Shown piece after piece: positions 7,833-16,287 of a stretch of DNA of 64,000 nt. The DNA is from Tetraselmis striata (Eukaryota > Chlorophyta > Chlorodendrophyceae > Chlorodendrales > Chlorodendraceae). The number at the start of each line of letters is the position of its first letter. Position 1 is the first letter of the stretch. The notes under the pieces are model-generated. The model saw only the letters and a list, made by a program, of their open reading frames with translations. It was not told the origin of the DNA and ran no database searches. The stretch lies in the NCBI GenBank assembly GCA_006384855.1, contig VCJN01002955.1, positions 286,501 to 350,500 of the forward strand. Direction: 5' to 3'. Both the position numbers and the translations under genes were made by a program.

Positions 7833-8459
7833 ATGGGCGGTCCGGGTCCGGGCGCGCTCCCAGGGAGGGAGCTTGTGCACGTGTCCGTGGGGTGCAACTG
7901 CGATGTGGCGATGCGGCTGCGCGCGCAGGGTCTTCGAAAGCACGCGTACCCGTTCGACTGGTTGATCTCCACGCTTCCCGGCATCACGGCCGCCATAAAG
8001 GCCGATTTCGCGGGTTGGTTGGACCGCCCGGTGCATTTCCGGACGTCCGTTCAGTTTTACGACAACGGGGCGGACCACGCGAGGGGTAACATACGCAACA
8101 TGTTCTTCCCGACGTACGGTTTTTTCTCCCTTCACGACTTCGCGGCGGACAAGACGGACGAGACGGACAAGACGGACGAGACGGAATCGGAGGCGGCGAC
8201 GTACGAAAAGTTTGCGCGCCGCCTGGACCGCCTCCGGGCGCTTGTGGCGGCGGACGGTTCGCGGCGCCGCCACGTGGTATTCTGCGTCGACAAGAGCACC
8301 CGGTCCAACTCCCGCCACGCGCGTTTCTTGCAGCTGGTGAACAGACCCGACTTGGACCTCGTCCCCGGCGGGGCGGTGTACGACGGTCAGATCGCCGAGT
8401 TCGAGACGGCGGTCCGGGAAAAGTTCCCGGCGCTGTCGTTCGAGGTGCGGCGAATGTAG
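7833..8459 (+). CDS. DUF1796-like putative papain-like cysteine peptidase
   Basis: 208 residues from ATG 7833; the frame extends upstream only with a GTG codon and would then overlap the divergent elongase gene. The N-terminal block VSVGCNCDVAMRLRAQ followed by AYPFDWLIST is the hallmark of DUF1796, a family predicted to have a papain-like fold with the Cys of GCNC as nucleophile. Bacterial and viral members often sit near glycan or surface genes. A KTDETDKTDETE linker near residue 105 comes from a short DNA repeat. The later block HVVFCVDKSTRSNSRHARF contains a candidate histidine. Activity has not been shown for most of this family, so treat peptidase as a prediction. Confidence 0.7.
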   Translation: MGGPGPGALPGRELVHVSVGCNCDVAMRLRAQGLRKHAYPFDWLISTLPGITAAIKADFAGWLDRPVHFRTSVQFYDNGADHARGNIRNMFFPTYGFFSLHDFAADKTDETDKTDETESEAATYEKFARRLDRLRALVAADGSRRRHVVFCVDKSTRSNSRHARFLQLVNRPDLDLVPGGAVYDGQIAEFETAVREKFPALSFEVRRM

Positions 8460-8460
8460 T

Positions 8461-8521
8461 CGTGGCGTGGCGTGGCGTGGCGTGGCGTGGCGTGGCGTGG
8501 CGTGGCGTCCGTCCGTCCGTC
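8461..8521. repeat. Pentanucleotide microsatellite (CGTGG)9 followed by (CGTC)4
   Basis: Nine perfect copies of CGTGG run from 8461 to 8505, starting two bases after a stop codon, then four CGTC units. The same pentamer in the same orientation recurs ten times at 37166-37215, also in an intergenic gap. Nothing else of note is seen before the next start at 8660. Confidence 0.95.
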
Positions 8522-8659
8522 CGTGAAGGTTTGCGGGTTCAAGCTTCCGAGCGGTAAACGCGTAACCGCGCGCTACAGTGAGTCTGGTCGTACGTACAGT
8601 CGCCTACTGTTGAAAATCCGTCTAGGGTTCCAGGCGAGCATCGGCGGGTTTCCTGAACG

Positions 8660-10126
8660 ATGTTTCAGGATATGGTCCAGTTTTCCGCGCTGTCGCGGCT
8701 GAACACCGGGAACGCGCTCCTGGATTTCGTGGCGATTTTGTTGTTCGGGTTGGCGTTCCGGTGGATTCAGACCGGGGGCGCGGGGTTCGATGTTGGCCGG
8801 TGGTTCCGGTCCGACGTGGTCCGCACCATCAAGCACACGAAACATTTGGGGATCCCGCACTGGTGGTCGGGCGATTGCGGAGAGGAGGGGGATGTTCTGA
8901 ACAACGTTCTGATAAACGCGATCGTGCACTACATAAACCGGAGCATTCCGGTGAAGTTCCGCAACTCGGACGTGTACATGCTCCAGCTCCCGCACGCGGA
9001 CCGCGGCGTCGAGACGACGGAGATCATGTTCGTTCCGAACCAGTGGGACTGGACGTACGCGTGTACCCTGCGCGGGTGCCGGGTGTGGATAATGCGCGTG
9101 GTGGACGAGATCGCGGACGAGGTTAACAACAAGACGGTGCGGTCGGTGACCGAGAAGTACATGGTCCGCGCGACGCGCGCGTCGGCGAGCGGGGAGATGG
9201 ACGGCGCGATCGAGGAGTTCATCGCGCGGGCCCACGAGGCGTACAAGGAGTACATACGGCGGCGGATGCAGAAGGACACGCGGTTCTACCACACGTGTAT
9301 TCGAGGCAAGGACGAGGACGGCGCGGAGGCGGTTTCGTTTCGGCGGTACAAACTGACGTCGACCAAACAGCTGGATCACGTGTGCCACCCGATGGTCCCC
9401 AAGATCCGCGCGGTCCTGAGCGACATGATGACGTGTTCCGGGAAGTTTGCGGTGGATGGCCATTCGAGGAAGGCGACGTTTCTTCTCCACGGTCCTCCGG
9501 GAACGGGCAAAACGTCCCTGATAAAGGCTATTGCGAACTTCACGAAACGGCACATTATCTCGGTGAACCTGGCGAACATTCAGACCTCGCAGGAGCTGAT
9601 GGACGTGATGTTCTCGGATCGGATCGGGAGTTTCGGGTCGAGCACGAAGGTGAAGAACGAGGAGGTTATCTTCGTCATGGAGGACATCGACGCGGCGTGC
9701 GAGATCGTGAAGGATCGCGAATGCAGCGGCTCGTCCGTGGCGGCGGTTCCAAAGAGCGACGCGAAGGAGTTCCTGGTGCCCGCGAAGGATCCGCTGACCC
9801 TGGCGACGGTCCTGAACGCGCTGGACGGGGCGCTGGAGTGCGAGAATCGCATAATAATTCTGACGACCAACTACGTGGACCGCCTGGACAGGGCGCTGGT
9901 GCGCCCCGGGCGCATTACCCTGAACGTGGAGATGACGTACATCCGGGGGGCCGCGGCATGCTCGATGGTCGCGCGGTACTTCCCCGGCGAGGTGAGCCCG
10001 GCGCGCGAGACTCTCCTGACGGATTTCCTGGAGCAAAAGGACACCACGCCGGCGGAGCTGGAGATGGCGTGTTCGTATTGCGAGACGGTGGACGAGGTTC
10101 TGGACACGGTTCGGCCGCGGCCGTAG
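8660..10126 (+). CDS. BCS1-like AAA ATPase (copy 2)
   Basis: 488 residues from ATG 8660. An N-terminal hydrophobic segment (ALLDFVAILLFGLAF, about residues 20-34) could be a membrane anchor, as in BCS1. The AAA module has Walker A GPPGTGKT (near 277), Walker B IFVMEDID (near 340), sensor-1 TTNYVDRLD and VRPGRI. It shares with copy 1 the phrases KTSFIKAIAN/KTSLIKAIAN and the DHxx lead-in helix, but the sequences are well diverged, so the duplication is old or the two were acquired separately. It probably forms a ring ATPase that moves protein substrates at a membrane. A small palindrome (CTGAGGA/TCCTCAG) lies about 30 bp after the stop. Confidence 0.85.
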   Translation: MFQDMVQFSALSRLNTGNALLDFVAILLFGLAFRWIQTGGAGFDVGRWFRSDVVRTIKHTKHLGIPHWWSGDCGEEGDVLNNVLINAIVHYINRSIPVKFRNSDVYMLQLPHADRGVETTEIMFVPNQWDWTYACTLRGCRVWIMRVVDEIADEVNNKTVRSVTEKYMVRATRASASGEMDGAIEEFIARAHEAYKEYIRRRMQKDTRFYHTCIRGKDEDGAEAVSFRRYKLTSTKQLDHVCHPMVPKIRAVLSDMMTCSGKFAVDGHSRKATFLLHGPPGTGKTSLIKAIANFTKRHIISVNLANIQTSQELMDVMFSDRIGSFGSSTKVKNEEVIFVMEDIDAACEIVKDRECSGSSVAAVPKSDAKEFLVPAKDPLTLATVLNALDGALECENRIIILTTNYVDRLDRALVRPGRITLNVEMTYIRGAAACSMVARYFPGEVSPARETLLTDFLEQKDTTPAELEMACSYCETVDEVLDTVRPRP

Positions 10127-10179
10127 AGAAGAGCTGGTTAACTCATGTGAGCTACTGCTGAGGATTCCTCAGAAATTCC

Positions 10180-10419
10180 TCAGAACCGCACGGCCCGCTG
10201 CGCGGACGATCCTGCGCCAGACACATTGCGACGAAGCCCTCCATTAGGCTTTTTGGGGGCATTGGGACAAACTCCTGAACCAAGAACGGGGGGGTCAGCA
10301 AATAGGTTGACAGGGGTCACGCCTGCGAAGGTTCCGCGCGGGGCGGGTGCCTTCCTGGGCGCATTGGGGCATTCGCCGTTGTTGCGGGGGGTGGTGGGAG
10401 GGGTGGTGTGGTCAGACAT
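10180..10419 (-). CDS. Small hypothetical protein, 79 aa
   Basis: Starts at ATG 10417-10419. The product is Pro/Asn/Gly-rich and contains the motif CPNAPxK twice (CPNAPRKAPAPRG and CPNAPKKPNGG), each next to a basic stretch. There is no hydrophobic core or known domain. It fills an otherwise empty 480-bp gap between two plus-strand genes. The duplicated motif is the only argument that it is real. Confidence 0.35.
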   Translation of the reverse strand: MSDHTTPPTTPRNNGECPNAPRKAPAPRGTFAGVTPVNLFADPPVLGSGVCPNAPKKPNGGLRRNVSGAGSSAQRAVRF

Positions 10420-10606
10420 GGTGTTTGGTTAGCGTGTAGGGATTCTGTAGATGTGGACGGATGTATGTAAGAAACAGACAGACTGACAGACAGAGTGTGC
10501 GTTGCGCGTGTTGGATATGCCACAGTAATACGCGATTCAGTTTTTTTGAAATGACGTAACGCCGCATCAACAGACCTTCCATCAGTCACACCATTCCTTC
10601 GCGCCC

Positions 10607-12685
10607 ATGTCCCACTCGCACTCGCACTCGCACTGCCACTCGCACTCGCACTGCCACCAACCGCCGCCGCCGCCGCCGCCGCCGCGGGCGATGCTTTACA
10701 CAAACACAAACACAAACACAAACACAAACACAAACACGGGCGACGCTCGCGCGACGGGAATGGGCGACGTGAGCGGCTTGGCGGACGCGATGGATCGTCT
10801 GTGCGCCTCCGCGGGCCCTCCGGGTTCTCCGTACGCCCTGGGCGAGAACGGCGAGGTCGGGTTCTCGGCCGCGGGCGTGCGGGATCCTCGGGTCGCGCTG
10901 TTCTACAAGCTGGTTCGCGGCGCGCCGCGCGCGACCGTCCGCGACCTGGTCGGGTCCGTGGCGCGCGCGGCCGGTATGCCGGGAATGCCGGGAATGCCGG
11001 GAATGCCGGGAATGCCGGGAATGCCGGGAATGCTGGAGGACCTCTGCGTGATGGCGTTCCAGACGCGCGACGTGCGCGGCGGGAAGGGCGAGAAGGCGCT
11101 GTTCGCGTGGCTTGTCCAGGACCTGTTCGACCTGGCCCCCGCGGTAACCCTGGCGCTGCTCCCGCTGGTGCCGGAGTACGGGTCGTGGATGGACGTGGTT
11201 CGCGTGATCGAGGCGACGACGGGCGACGACCGCGACGACCGCGACGACCGCGCCACCTCCAAGAAGCCTCTCCGCGAGGCGTGCTTCGATCTGTACTGTG
11301 CGCAGCTGGAGACGGATCGCGCTAGCGCGAGGCCGTCCCTGGCGGCGAAGTGGGCGCCGCGCGAGAACCGGTCGCGGACGCGCGTGGCGCGTGAGATGGC
11401 GGTCCGCCTGTTCCCCGGCTACGAGTCCGCGCGTAAGCGGTACCGGCAGATGGTGGCGGATATAAACAGGAGGCTGGACACGGTGGAGATCAAGATGGCG
11501 GGCGACGCGTGGGACGAGATCGATCCGGGATCGGTCCCGTCCAACTGCCTGACGCGCAACCGTTTGGCGTTCACCAACCGGGTCCGGACACGCGGCGGCG
11601 GGGTGGCGAAGACGCGGAGCGATTCCGCGAAGCGGGTGGCGTGTGCGGCGAACTTCACGCGACACGCGCTGGAGGCCGTTTTGGGCTCCAAGAAGATGAA
11701 CGGCAAGGTTCTGTATCCGCACCAGATCGTGCGGGAGTATATGCGGGTCGGGGCCGAGGAGGACCCGATCCTGGAGGCGCAGTGGGCGAGTCTGCAGTCC
11801 ACCCTGCGCGAGGGTCCCGACGGCCCGACAGAAAACCCTAAACGCGGGGGGTCGTGTATGGTCCCGCTGGTGGACGTGTCGGGGTCCATGGCGGGCGAGC
11901 CGATGGAGGTGGCCATCGCGCTGGGCCTGATGCTGTCGGAGGTTACGCACCCGGCGTTCCGCGATCGCGTGCTGACGTTCGAGACGGACCCGCGGTGGGT
12001 CGACCTGTCGGGAGCGCGGAGCGTGTTCGAGAAGGTTCGGAAGTTGCAGGACGCCCCGTGGGGCGGCTCGACCGATTTCGCACGGGCGATGGATCGGGTG
12101 CTGGACGCGTGCGTGGCGGGAGCGGTCCCGGTGCGCGACGTGACGTCGGCGACTCTCGTTGTTTTTAGCGACATGCAGTTCGACGTGGCGGAGGGATCCT
12201 ATATATATTATACCGGGTCGACTGGGTCAACCTGGGCGACCTCCCACGACAAGATATCCGCGAAGTTCCGCAGGCACGGGTACGAGATGCCGCACGTGGT
12301 GTTCTGGAACCTGCGCGGCGACACGCCCGATTTCCCCGCGGACGGCGCGACCCCGGGCGTTTCCATGCTGTCCGGGTTTTCGCCGGCGATGCTGACCCCG
12401 TTCTTGAGCGGCGACGTCGTGGCGCTGAAGACCAAGGCGGCGACGGAGACGCGCCTGGACCCCGCGGACCCCGCGGACCGCCCGGACGCGTACGATACCG
12501 TGCGCGTTATCCTCGACGACGAGCGGTACCTCCCGGTTCGCCGGGCGGTTCGCCGCGTTCTGGCGGCTGTTCAGGATGGTCCGTTAATGGTCCGAGAGGA
12601 TGCTCGGGACGGTCGGGACGGTCGGGACGGTCGCGATGTTCCGGCGCCTGTTCCGGGTCCCGCTCGCCGAGGTTGTCCGACCTGA
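10607..12685 (+). CDS. DUF2828 / von Willebrand A-domain protein
   Basis: 692 residues. The start is His/Ser-rich (SHSHSHSHCHSHSHCH), then polyproline and TNTNTN, all from simple DNA repeats. A GMPGMPGMP tract (six 9-bp repeats, 10976-11033) follows. The body matches DUF2828, a family seen in plants, protists and giant viruses. The C-terminal half is a vWA domain with a MIDAS motif DVSGS near residue 423, STDF about 65 residues later and LVVFSDMQFD beyond. The fold also recalls TROVE-type RNA-binding proteins, so an RNA or scaffolding role is possible. The His-rich start could bind metal. The 3' end overlaps the convergent gene at 12507-12932 by 179 bp. Confidence 0.85.
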   Translation: MSHSHSHSHCHSHSHCHQPPPPPPPPRAMLYTNTNTNTNTNTNTGDARATGMGDVSGLADAMDRLCASAGPPGSPYALGENGEVGFSAAGVRDPRVALFYKLVRGAPRATVRDLVGSVARAAGMPGMPGMPGMPGMPGMPGMLEDLCVMAFQTRDVRGGKGEKALFAWLVQDLFDLAPAVTLALLPLVPEYGSWMDVVRVIEATTGDDRDDRDDRATSKKPLREACFDLYCAQLETDRASARPSLAAKWAPRENRSRTRVAREMAVRLFPGYESARKRYRQMVADINRRLDTVEIKMAGDAWDEIDPGSVPSNCLTRNRLAFTNRVRTRGGGVAKTRSDSAKRVACAANFTRHALEAVLGSKKMNGKVLYPHQIVREYMRVGAEEDPILEAQWASLQSTLREGPDGPTENPKRGGSCMVPLVDVSGSMAGEPMEVAIALGLMLSEVTHPAFRDRVLTFETDPRWVDLSGARSVFEKVRKLQDAPWGGSTDFARAMDRVLDACVAGAVPVRDVTSATLVVFSDMQFDVAEGSYIYYTGSTGSTWATSHDKISAKFRRHGYEMPHVVFWNLRGDTPDFPADGATPGVSMLSGFSPAMLTPFLSGDVVALKTKAATETRLDPADPADRPDAYDTVRVILDDERYLPVRRAVRRVLAAVQDGPLMVREDARDGRDGRDGRDVPAPVPGPARRGCPT

Positions 12686-12932
12686 GCCCGCGGATGAAGC
12701 CCTCGTGAACGGCGAAGGCGACGTTGTCCAGTAGATCGACGACGTACGGCTCGACGGTCTTGTTCCAGATCGGTCCGAGCGCGGGCGACCTGGCCAGCCC
12801 GAGCGTGGCGAGCACACCGGCCCTGTAAAAAATCGGCGTGAGAGTCGCCCTGACCTTGTGGTTCGGGATCTGTTTCGCGACACCGACAGCCGCCGCCGCG
12901 ATGCCGAGCCCGAGGAACCTGGTGGGGATCAT
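12507..12932 (-). CDS. Small membrane-associated protein, paralogue of 26941-27480
   Basis: 141 residues from ATG 12930-12932. A hydrophobic N-terminus (FLGLGIAAAAVGVA) is followed by a conserved block: GPIWNKTVEPYVVDLLDN then AFAVHEGFIRGLRSDN. The same block, with conservative changes, occurs in the protein at 26941-27480. The C-terminal ~45 residues are low complexity (RDRPDRPDRPEHP) and lie antisense to the end of the DUF2828 gene, so the exact 3' end is less certain. I do not recognise the family outside this window; the paired copies argue that it is real. Confidence 0.6.
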   Translation of the reverse strand: MIPTRFLGLGIAAAAVGVAKQIPNHKVRATLTPIFYRAGVLATLGLARSPALGPIWNKTVEPYVVDLLDNVAFAVHEGFIRGLRSDNLGERDPEQAPEHRDRPDRPDRPEHPLGPLTDHPEQPPERGEPPGEPGGTARRRG

Positions 12933-13015
12933 ACGGGCGGTGTTGTTGTTTCGTGGGAAAAAAGTGCGTAAACGCGGGCCCGTGAAAAGTGGTGGGACCA
13001 TAACAGTGGGAACGA

Positions 13016-13441
13016 ATGCGATACTGGACCGACGCGGCGCGGGAATTCTACGACGAACTTTTTTCGACGTGCGGTGCTTGCGACGCGGCGTACGTGCGCG
13101 AGCGTGTGAGGTACGGCATCGCGGTCCGGTCGCCGGAGATGGTGTGCGCGATTCTGCGGTACTGCGACGAGAAGTGCGAGGACAGCCCGAAGATCCGATT
13201 TTCGGCGGCGATCCGGAGCATGTCGCTGAAGCTGTACGACGTGGCGTACGCGTGCTGGGACGACGAGGGCCGGAGTTTCACGCACGTGGACGACGACCCG
13301 GACGTTCCGCAGGGCATGGACTCCGCGCGGGTGTTGCGCGACTTGTGCGCGAGCATGGAGGAGCTTCAGGCAAAGGTGCACCGACAGACGTCGGCGACGG
13401 TCGACGGGGAACTGTGCGAACTTTTGAGTCGCGTTATATAA
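13016..13441 (+). CDS. Hypothetical protein, 141 aa
   Basis: Starts at ATG 13016 and ends 12 bp before the next gene. It is acidic and Cys-containing at the start (FSTCGACDAAYVRERV and CAILRYCDEKCED), with an otherwise helical composition. It has no signal peptide, membrane segment or known motif that I can name. Its close spacing to the Cys-rich gene downstream suggests shared transcription. Confidence 0.55.
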   Translation: MRYWTDAAREFYDELFSTCGACDAAYVRERVRYGIAVRSPEMVCAILRYCDEKCEDSPKIRFSAAIRSMSLKLYDVAYACWDDEGRSFTHVDDDPDVPQGMDSARVLRDLCASMEELQAKVHRQTSATVDGELCELLSRVI

Positions 13442-13453
13442 AGCGTTCCGAGA

Positions 13454-14815
13454 ATGCAGTCCTTGAGCGCGGCGGCCAGACACGTTGAGCAGTCGTCCGA
13501 GATAGTGGGGGCGCGACGCCACCCGCCGGGCCTGGACCCGATCATATGCTACGCGGACCTGTCGTGCCTGTACGCGGACGGGTCCAGCGCGACGGGGTAC
13601 ACGGCGTGCGACGAGGCGGGCAACTGCCGCGGCGTCGCGGCGTGCGCGGAGGGGTCGGCGTTTTCGGAGGCGGAGAACGCGTGCGTGACCGTGGGCGACC
13701 GGTGCGGCGTCGCGGAGGCGACCCACGAGGTGTACTCGTACGACGCGTCGGGCGCGTGCGCGACGTCGGGCGCGTGCGAGACGGACTGGGTGTGGAACGG
13801 CGAGCGGTGCGGGTACGCGTTCGAGGGCGACCGGTGCGACGTGGCGGACGGGGTGGTTTGGCGGTACGACGGCGGCGCGGCGTGCACGCGGACCGACGAG
13901 TGCGATGCGGGCGTGTTTTCGACCGAGGCGGACGGGTGCGTGGTCCCGAACACGATGGGGTGCGCGCCCCCCGTGAACCATCGCCTGTTCGCGTACGACG
14001 CGGCCGGCGCGTGCGTGGCGGCGAACGAGTGCGAGCCAGGGTGGGAGTTCGTGGAGGACTCGTGCCAGTGGGCGAGGCGGAGCCGGCTGTGCGATCCGAC
14101 GCCGGAGGAGCTAGCGCTGGACGACAAGAGGGTCTTCGAGTACGACGTTATGGGGAGCTGCCTTCCGACGAATAGGTGCGCGGAGAACTGGGACTTCGAC
14201 GGGCGGGGGTGCGTGTATAGCGGGGCGGGGACGGAGTGTAGCCGCCAGAACCGGCGGATATACCGGTACGACGAAAGACAGACCTGCGCGCCGCAGGAGT
14301 GCGAGCCGGGGTGGACCCTGAGCGGGCAACAGTGCGTTTTCGATAGGAAGGGCGAGGAGTGTAAGCGCGAGAACAACCAGATATTCCGGTGGACGGGGTC
14401 GGGCGAGTGTTCGGGGACGGGGGCGTGCGTGAGCGACGCGTACTTTTTCAACAGCGAGACGCGCGAGTGCGCGACGCCCCCCGCCCTCGCGCGCGGGTGC
14501 CCGTCGGGTTTCGCGCCGGACGGCGAGGGGTGTTATCGCCGGTTCGGGTTGGGCGGCGAGGGCACGCGGTCGGTATCCTTCCGCGCGGACCCGTCGTACG
14601 AGGTCCGCGCGCGGTACGATTTCCGGAAAGACCCGCGCTGGAACGACGGCAACTACGCGGTATCGTCCAACTTCGGCCTGGGGGGGCGGCAGGGCGGCGT
14701 CCGGGGGTCGCACAGCCGGTCGAGCGGGTGGACGCGCTCCCCGGGCGAGTGCAGTTTCACCGCGCGGCAGAACGATGGGAGCGGGACGCTTCACGTGTGG
14801 CTCAGACCCGGGTGA
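13454..14815 (+). CDS. Cys-rich modular repeat protein (short form)
   Basis: 453 residues. After a short lead the protein is a series of about eight ~40-residue Cys-rich modules with the pattern C-(x)-ACxxGxxF...C...GxxC, for example GNCRGVAACAEGSAF and ACVAANECEPGWEF. These resemble disulfide-rich EGF/tenascin-like or sporozoite-surface-like repeats. The C-terminal ~110 residues are Gly/Arg-rich and lack cysteines. No clear signal peptide or membrane segment is seen at ATG 13454, which is odd for a disulfide-rich protein. It could be a virion surface protein or be oxidised by a virus-coded pathway. The much larger gene at 16286-21208 uses the same module type. Confidence 0.7.
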   Translation: MQSLSAAARHVEQSSEIVGARRHPPGLDPIICYADLSCLYADGSSATGYTACDEAGNCRGVAACAEGSAFSEAENACVTVGDRCGVAEATHEVYSYDASGACATSGACETDWVWNGERCGYAFEGDRCDVADGVVWRYDGGAACTRTDECDAGVFSTEADGCVVPNTMGCAPPVNHRLFAYDAAGACVAANECEPGWEFVEDSCQWARRSRLCDPTPEELALDDKRVFEYDVMGSCLPTNRCAENWDFDGRGCVYSGAGTECSRQNRRIYRYDERQTCAPQECEPGWTLSGQQCVFDRKGEECKRENNQIFRWTGSGECSGTGACVSDAYFFNSETRECATPPALARGCPSGFAPDGEGCYRRFGLGGEGTRSVSFRADPSYEVRARYDFRKDPRWNDGNYAVSSNFGLGGRQGGVRGSHSRSSGWTRSPGECSFTARQNDGSGTLHVWLRPG

Positions 14816-14900
14816 TGGCCCGAAAAGCGGAAAATAAATATACGGTAAGAAAAGTGGAAAAAAGTTTACACTTTCGTCACAAAACATTGTCACAAACGTT

Positions 14901-15815
14901 CTACCGGGAGGGAACTATATTTTGGAATTCGCGCATGAGACGGCGCCTTGCGACGCGGTGCGACGGGTCGGACACGCACTTCCTCCAGGCCCGCTGGATC
15001 CTCTTGGCGGCGTTGGTCCTGACGCAGAACCGCGCAAAGCGCTGGATGATCCTGATGCTTCGTTTCGCCTTGAAGAGCTTCGCGCGCCCGACGGGGCCGT
15101 ATAGCGGGTCGGGTACCATGGCGAAGACTTGAGGACACGCGCGGACCCACAGCTGGCGAACGAAGAGATCGATCGGGAACCATCTCACGAGCATGTACTC
15201 GGTGGGGATTGTGATACCGTGCCGGAAGAGATCATCGTATAGCATCCCCGGGTGTTGGAACGGGGGTAAGGTTGGAAGGATGTCGTGGAACTGTAGGCTG
15301 TACCCGAACGCCTTACACGTTTCGAGCATGAAACCCATTTGATATACCGCTGTACCCCGCCCGTAGAAGGAGAAGATTTCCTCCAGCGTGGGGGTTCTGT
15401 CAAGTAGACCGACGTATTTTGGGAAATCGCTGACCTCGGTCAAGGGACACGCGGTGAACTCTTCGACGGTAATCGGGATTTTGAGGCTCCGGATAACCTC
15501 TCGGCGGTCCATCGAGTACCCGAAACACGAGGCGACGTCCTGGTAGGTCGGTTTTGTCGCGGCGATGGCGGCGACCTCGTAGAACTGCGGGATGGTAATT
15601 CTGGATCTACATCTCTTCAGGTCGGGAAACCGGATGGGGATGCGCATACTCTTGCAAATCTCCGCGGTGTCCGCGGGGGCGAGTTCCATGGCGAGGACGT
15701 GTTCGCGATCGAGTTTAATCTTGAGCCTCTTGATCGCCTTCTTGAGGTAAACCGCCTTCTCCTCTGTGGGGAGACGGGACTTGTTCATGAGGGAAACCAC
15801 GGACCAGCTCTTCAT
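14901..15815 (-). CDS. Hypothetical protein with C-terminal IQ-like motifs
   Basis: 304 residues. The bulk has no motif I can name. The C-terminus contains two IQ-like helices in tandem (SIRIIQRFARFCVR and AAKRIQRAWRKCVSD) followed by a basic RRRLMREFQ stretch. IQ motifs bind calmodulin or EF-hand proteins. Many giant-virus proteins end in a similar IQRAWR-type segment, so this is a familiar architecture without a known function. Its 5' end overlaps the 3' end of the GIY-YIG gene by 101 bp. Confidence 0.65.
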   Translation of the reverse strand: MKSWSVVSLMNKSRLPTEEKAVYLKKAIKRLKIKLDREHVLAMELAPADTAEICKSMRIPIRFPDLKRCRSRITIPQFYEVAAIAATKPTYQDVASCFGYSMDRREVIRSLKIPITVEEFTACPLTEVSDFPKYVGLLDRTPTLEEIFSFYGRGTAVYQMGFMLETCKAFGYSLQFHDILPTLPPFQHPGMLYDDLFRHGITIPTEYMLVRWFPIDLFVRQLWVRACPQVFAMVPDPLYGPVGRAKLFKAKRSIRIIQRFARFCVRTNAAKRIQRAWRKCVSDPSHRVARRRLMREFQNIVPSR

Positions 15816-16287
15816 GTTGGTGTGCGCAACTGCAAGTGTGGCCGGGGCCTCCCGCGAGCTCGGTTACGTGGTTGGCGAGGTCCTTGACGACCCAGTTGTC
15901 CGGGACCCGAATCCCGACCCGGTCGTCGCCCGTCTCCGCACCGGGGGGTTCGCAGTAGACCGTAAGGTTCTGTGACGCGAACGCGGGCGAGTTGGCGGTC
16001 CACCGGTCCGCTCGGTCCGCTCGGTCCGTCCGGTCCGTCCGGTCCACTGCGTAAAGTATATTGGCGAGCGACCTGGCCCTTTTGAGTCGCCACTCCGCCT
16101 GCATGGCGTGGACCATGGTATCGAACCCGGATATGATCATTGTGAACCTCCACGGCCTCGAGCGCCTGGTCCGCCGCGCGCCGCCCCGGATTTCCCCGTT
16201 GTGTTGCCGGAGCCTGCGCTTCACGTTGTTGGTCATGCCGACGTACGTTTTTCCGCACGCGCCCGCCAGCACATATACGCACCACAT
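15715..16287 (-). CDS. GIY-YIG endonuclease, SLX1/UPF0213-like
   Basis: 190 residues from ATG 16285-16287. The N-terminal ~80 residues form a GIY-YIG domain: VYVLAGACGKTYVGMTNN, then RLRQHNGEI, then RPWRFTMIISGFD and AMQAEWRLKR. This order matches the SLX1/UPF0213 branch, with the catalytic Arg and Glu positions present. SLX1-type enzymes cut branched DNA and normally carry a C-terminal RING/PHD zinc domain; here the tail is low complexity (RTDRTDRADRADR) and no zinc domain is seen. The start codon shares bases with the start codon of the large divergent gene. The stop lies inside the next gene, so the last ~30 residues are read on top of another reading frame. Confidence 0.7.
   Translation of the reverse strand: MWCVYVLAGACGKTYVGMTNNVKRRLRQHNGEIRGGARRTRRSRPWRFTMIISGFDTMVHAMQAEWRLKRARSLANILYAVDRTDRTDRADRADRWTANSPAFASQNLTVYCEPPGAETGDDRVGIRVPDNWVVKDLANHVTELAGGPGHTCSCAHQHEELVRGFPHEQVPSPHRGEGGLPQEGDQEAQD

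Noticed and set aside
8573-10036. 487-residue minus-strand open frame
   Set aside because: Antisense to the whole BCS1-like gene, with His/Arg/Val-rich composition and no motif.
14389-15132. 247-residue plus-strand frame across the end of the Cys-rich gene
   Set aside because: Out-of-frame shadow of the Cys-rich gene that then runs antisense through the IQ-motif gene.
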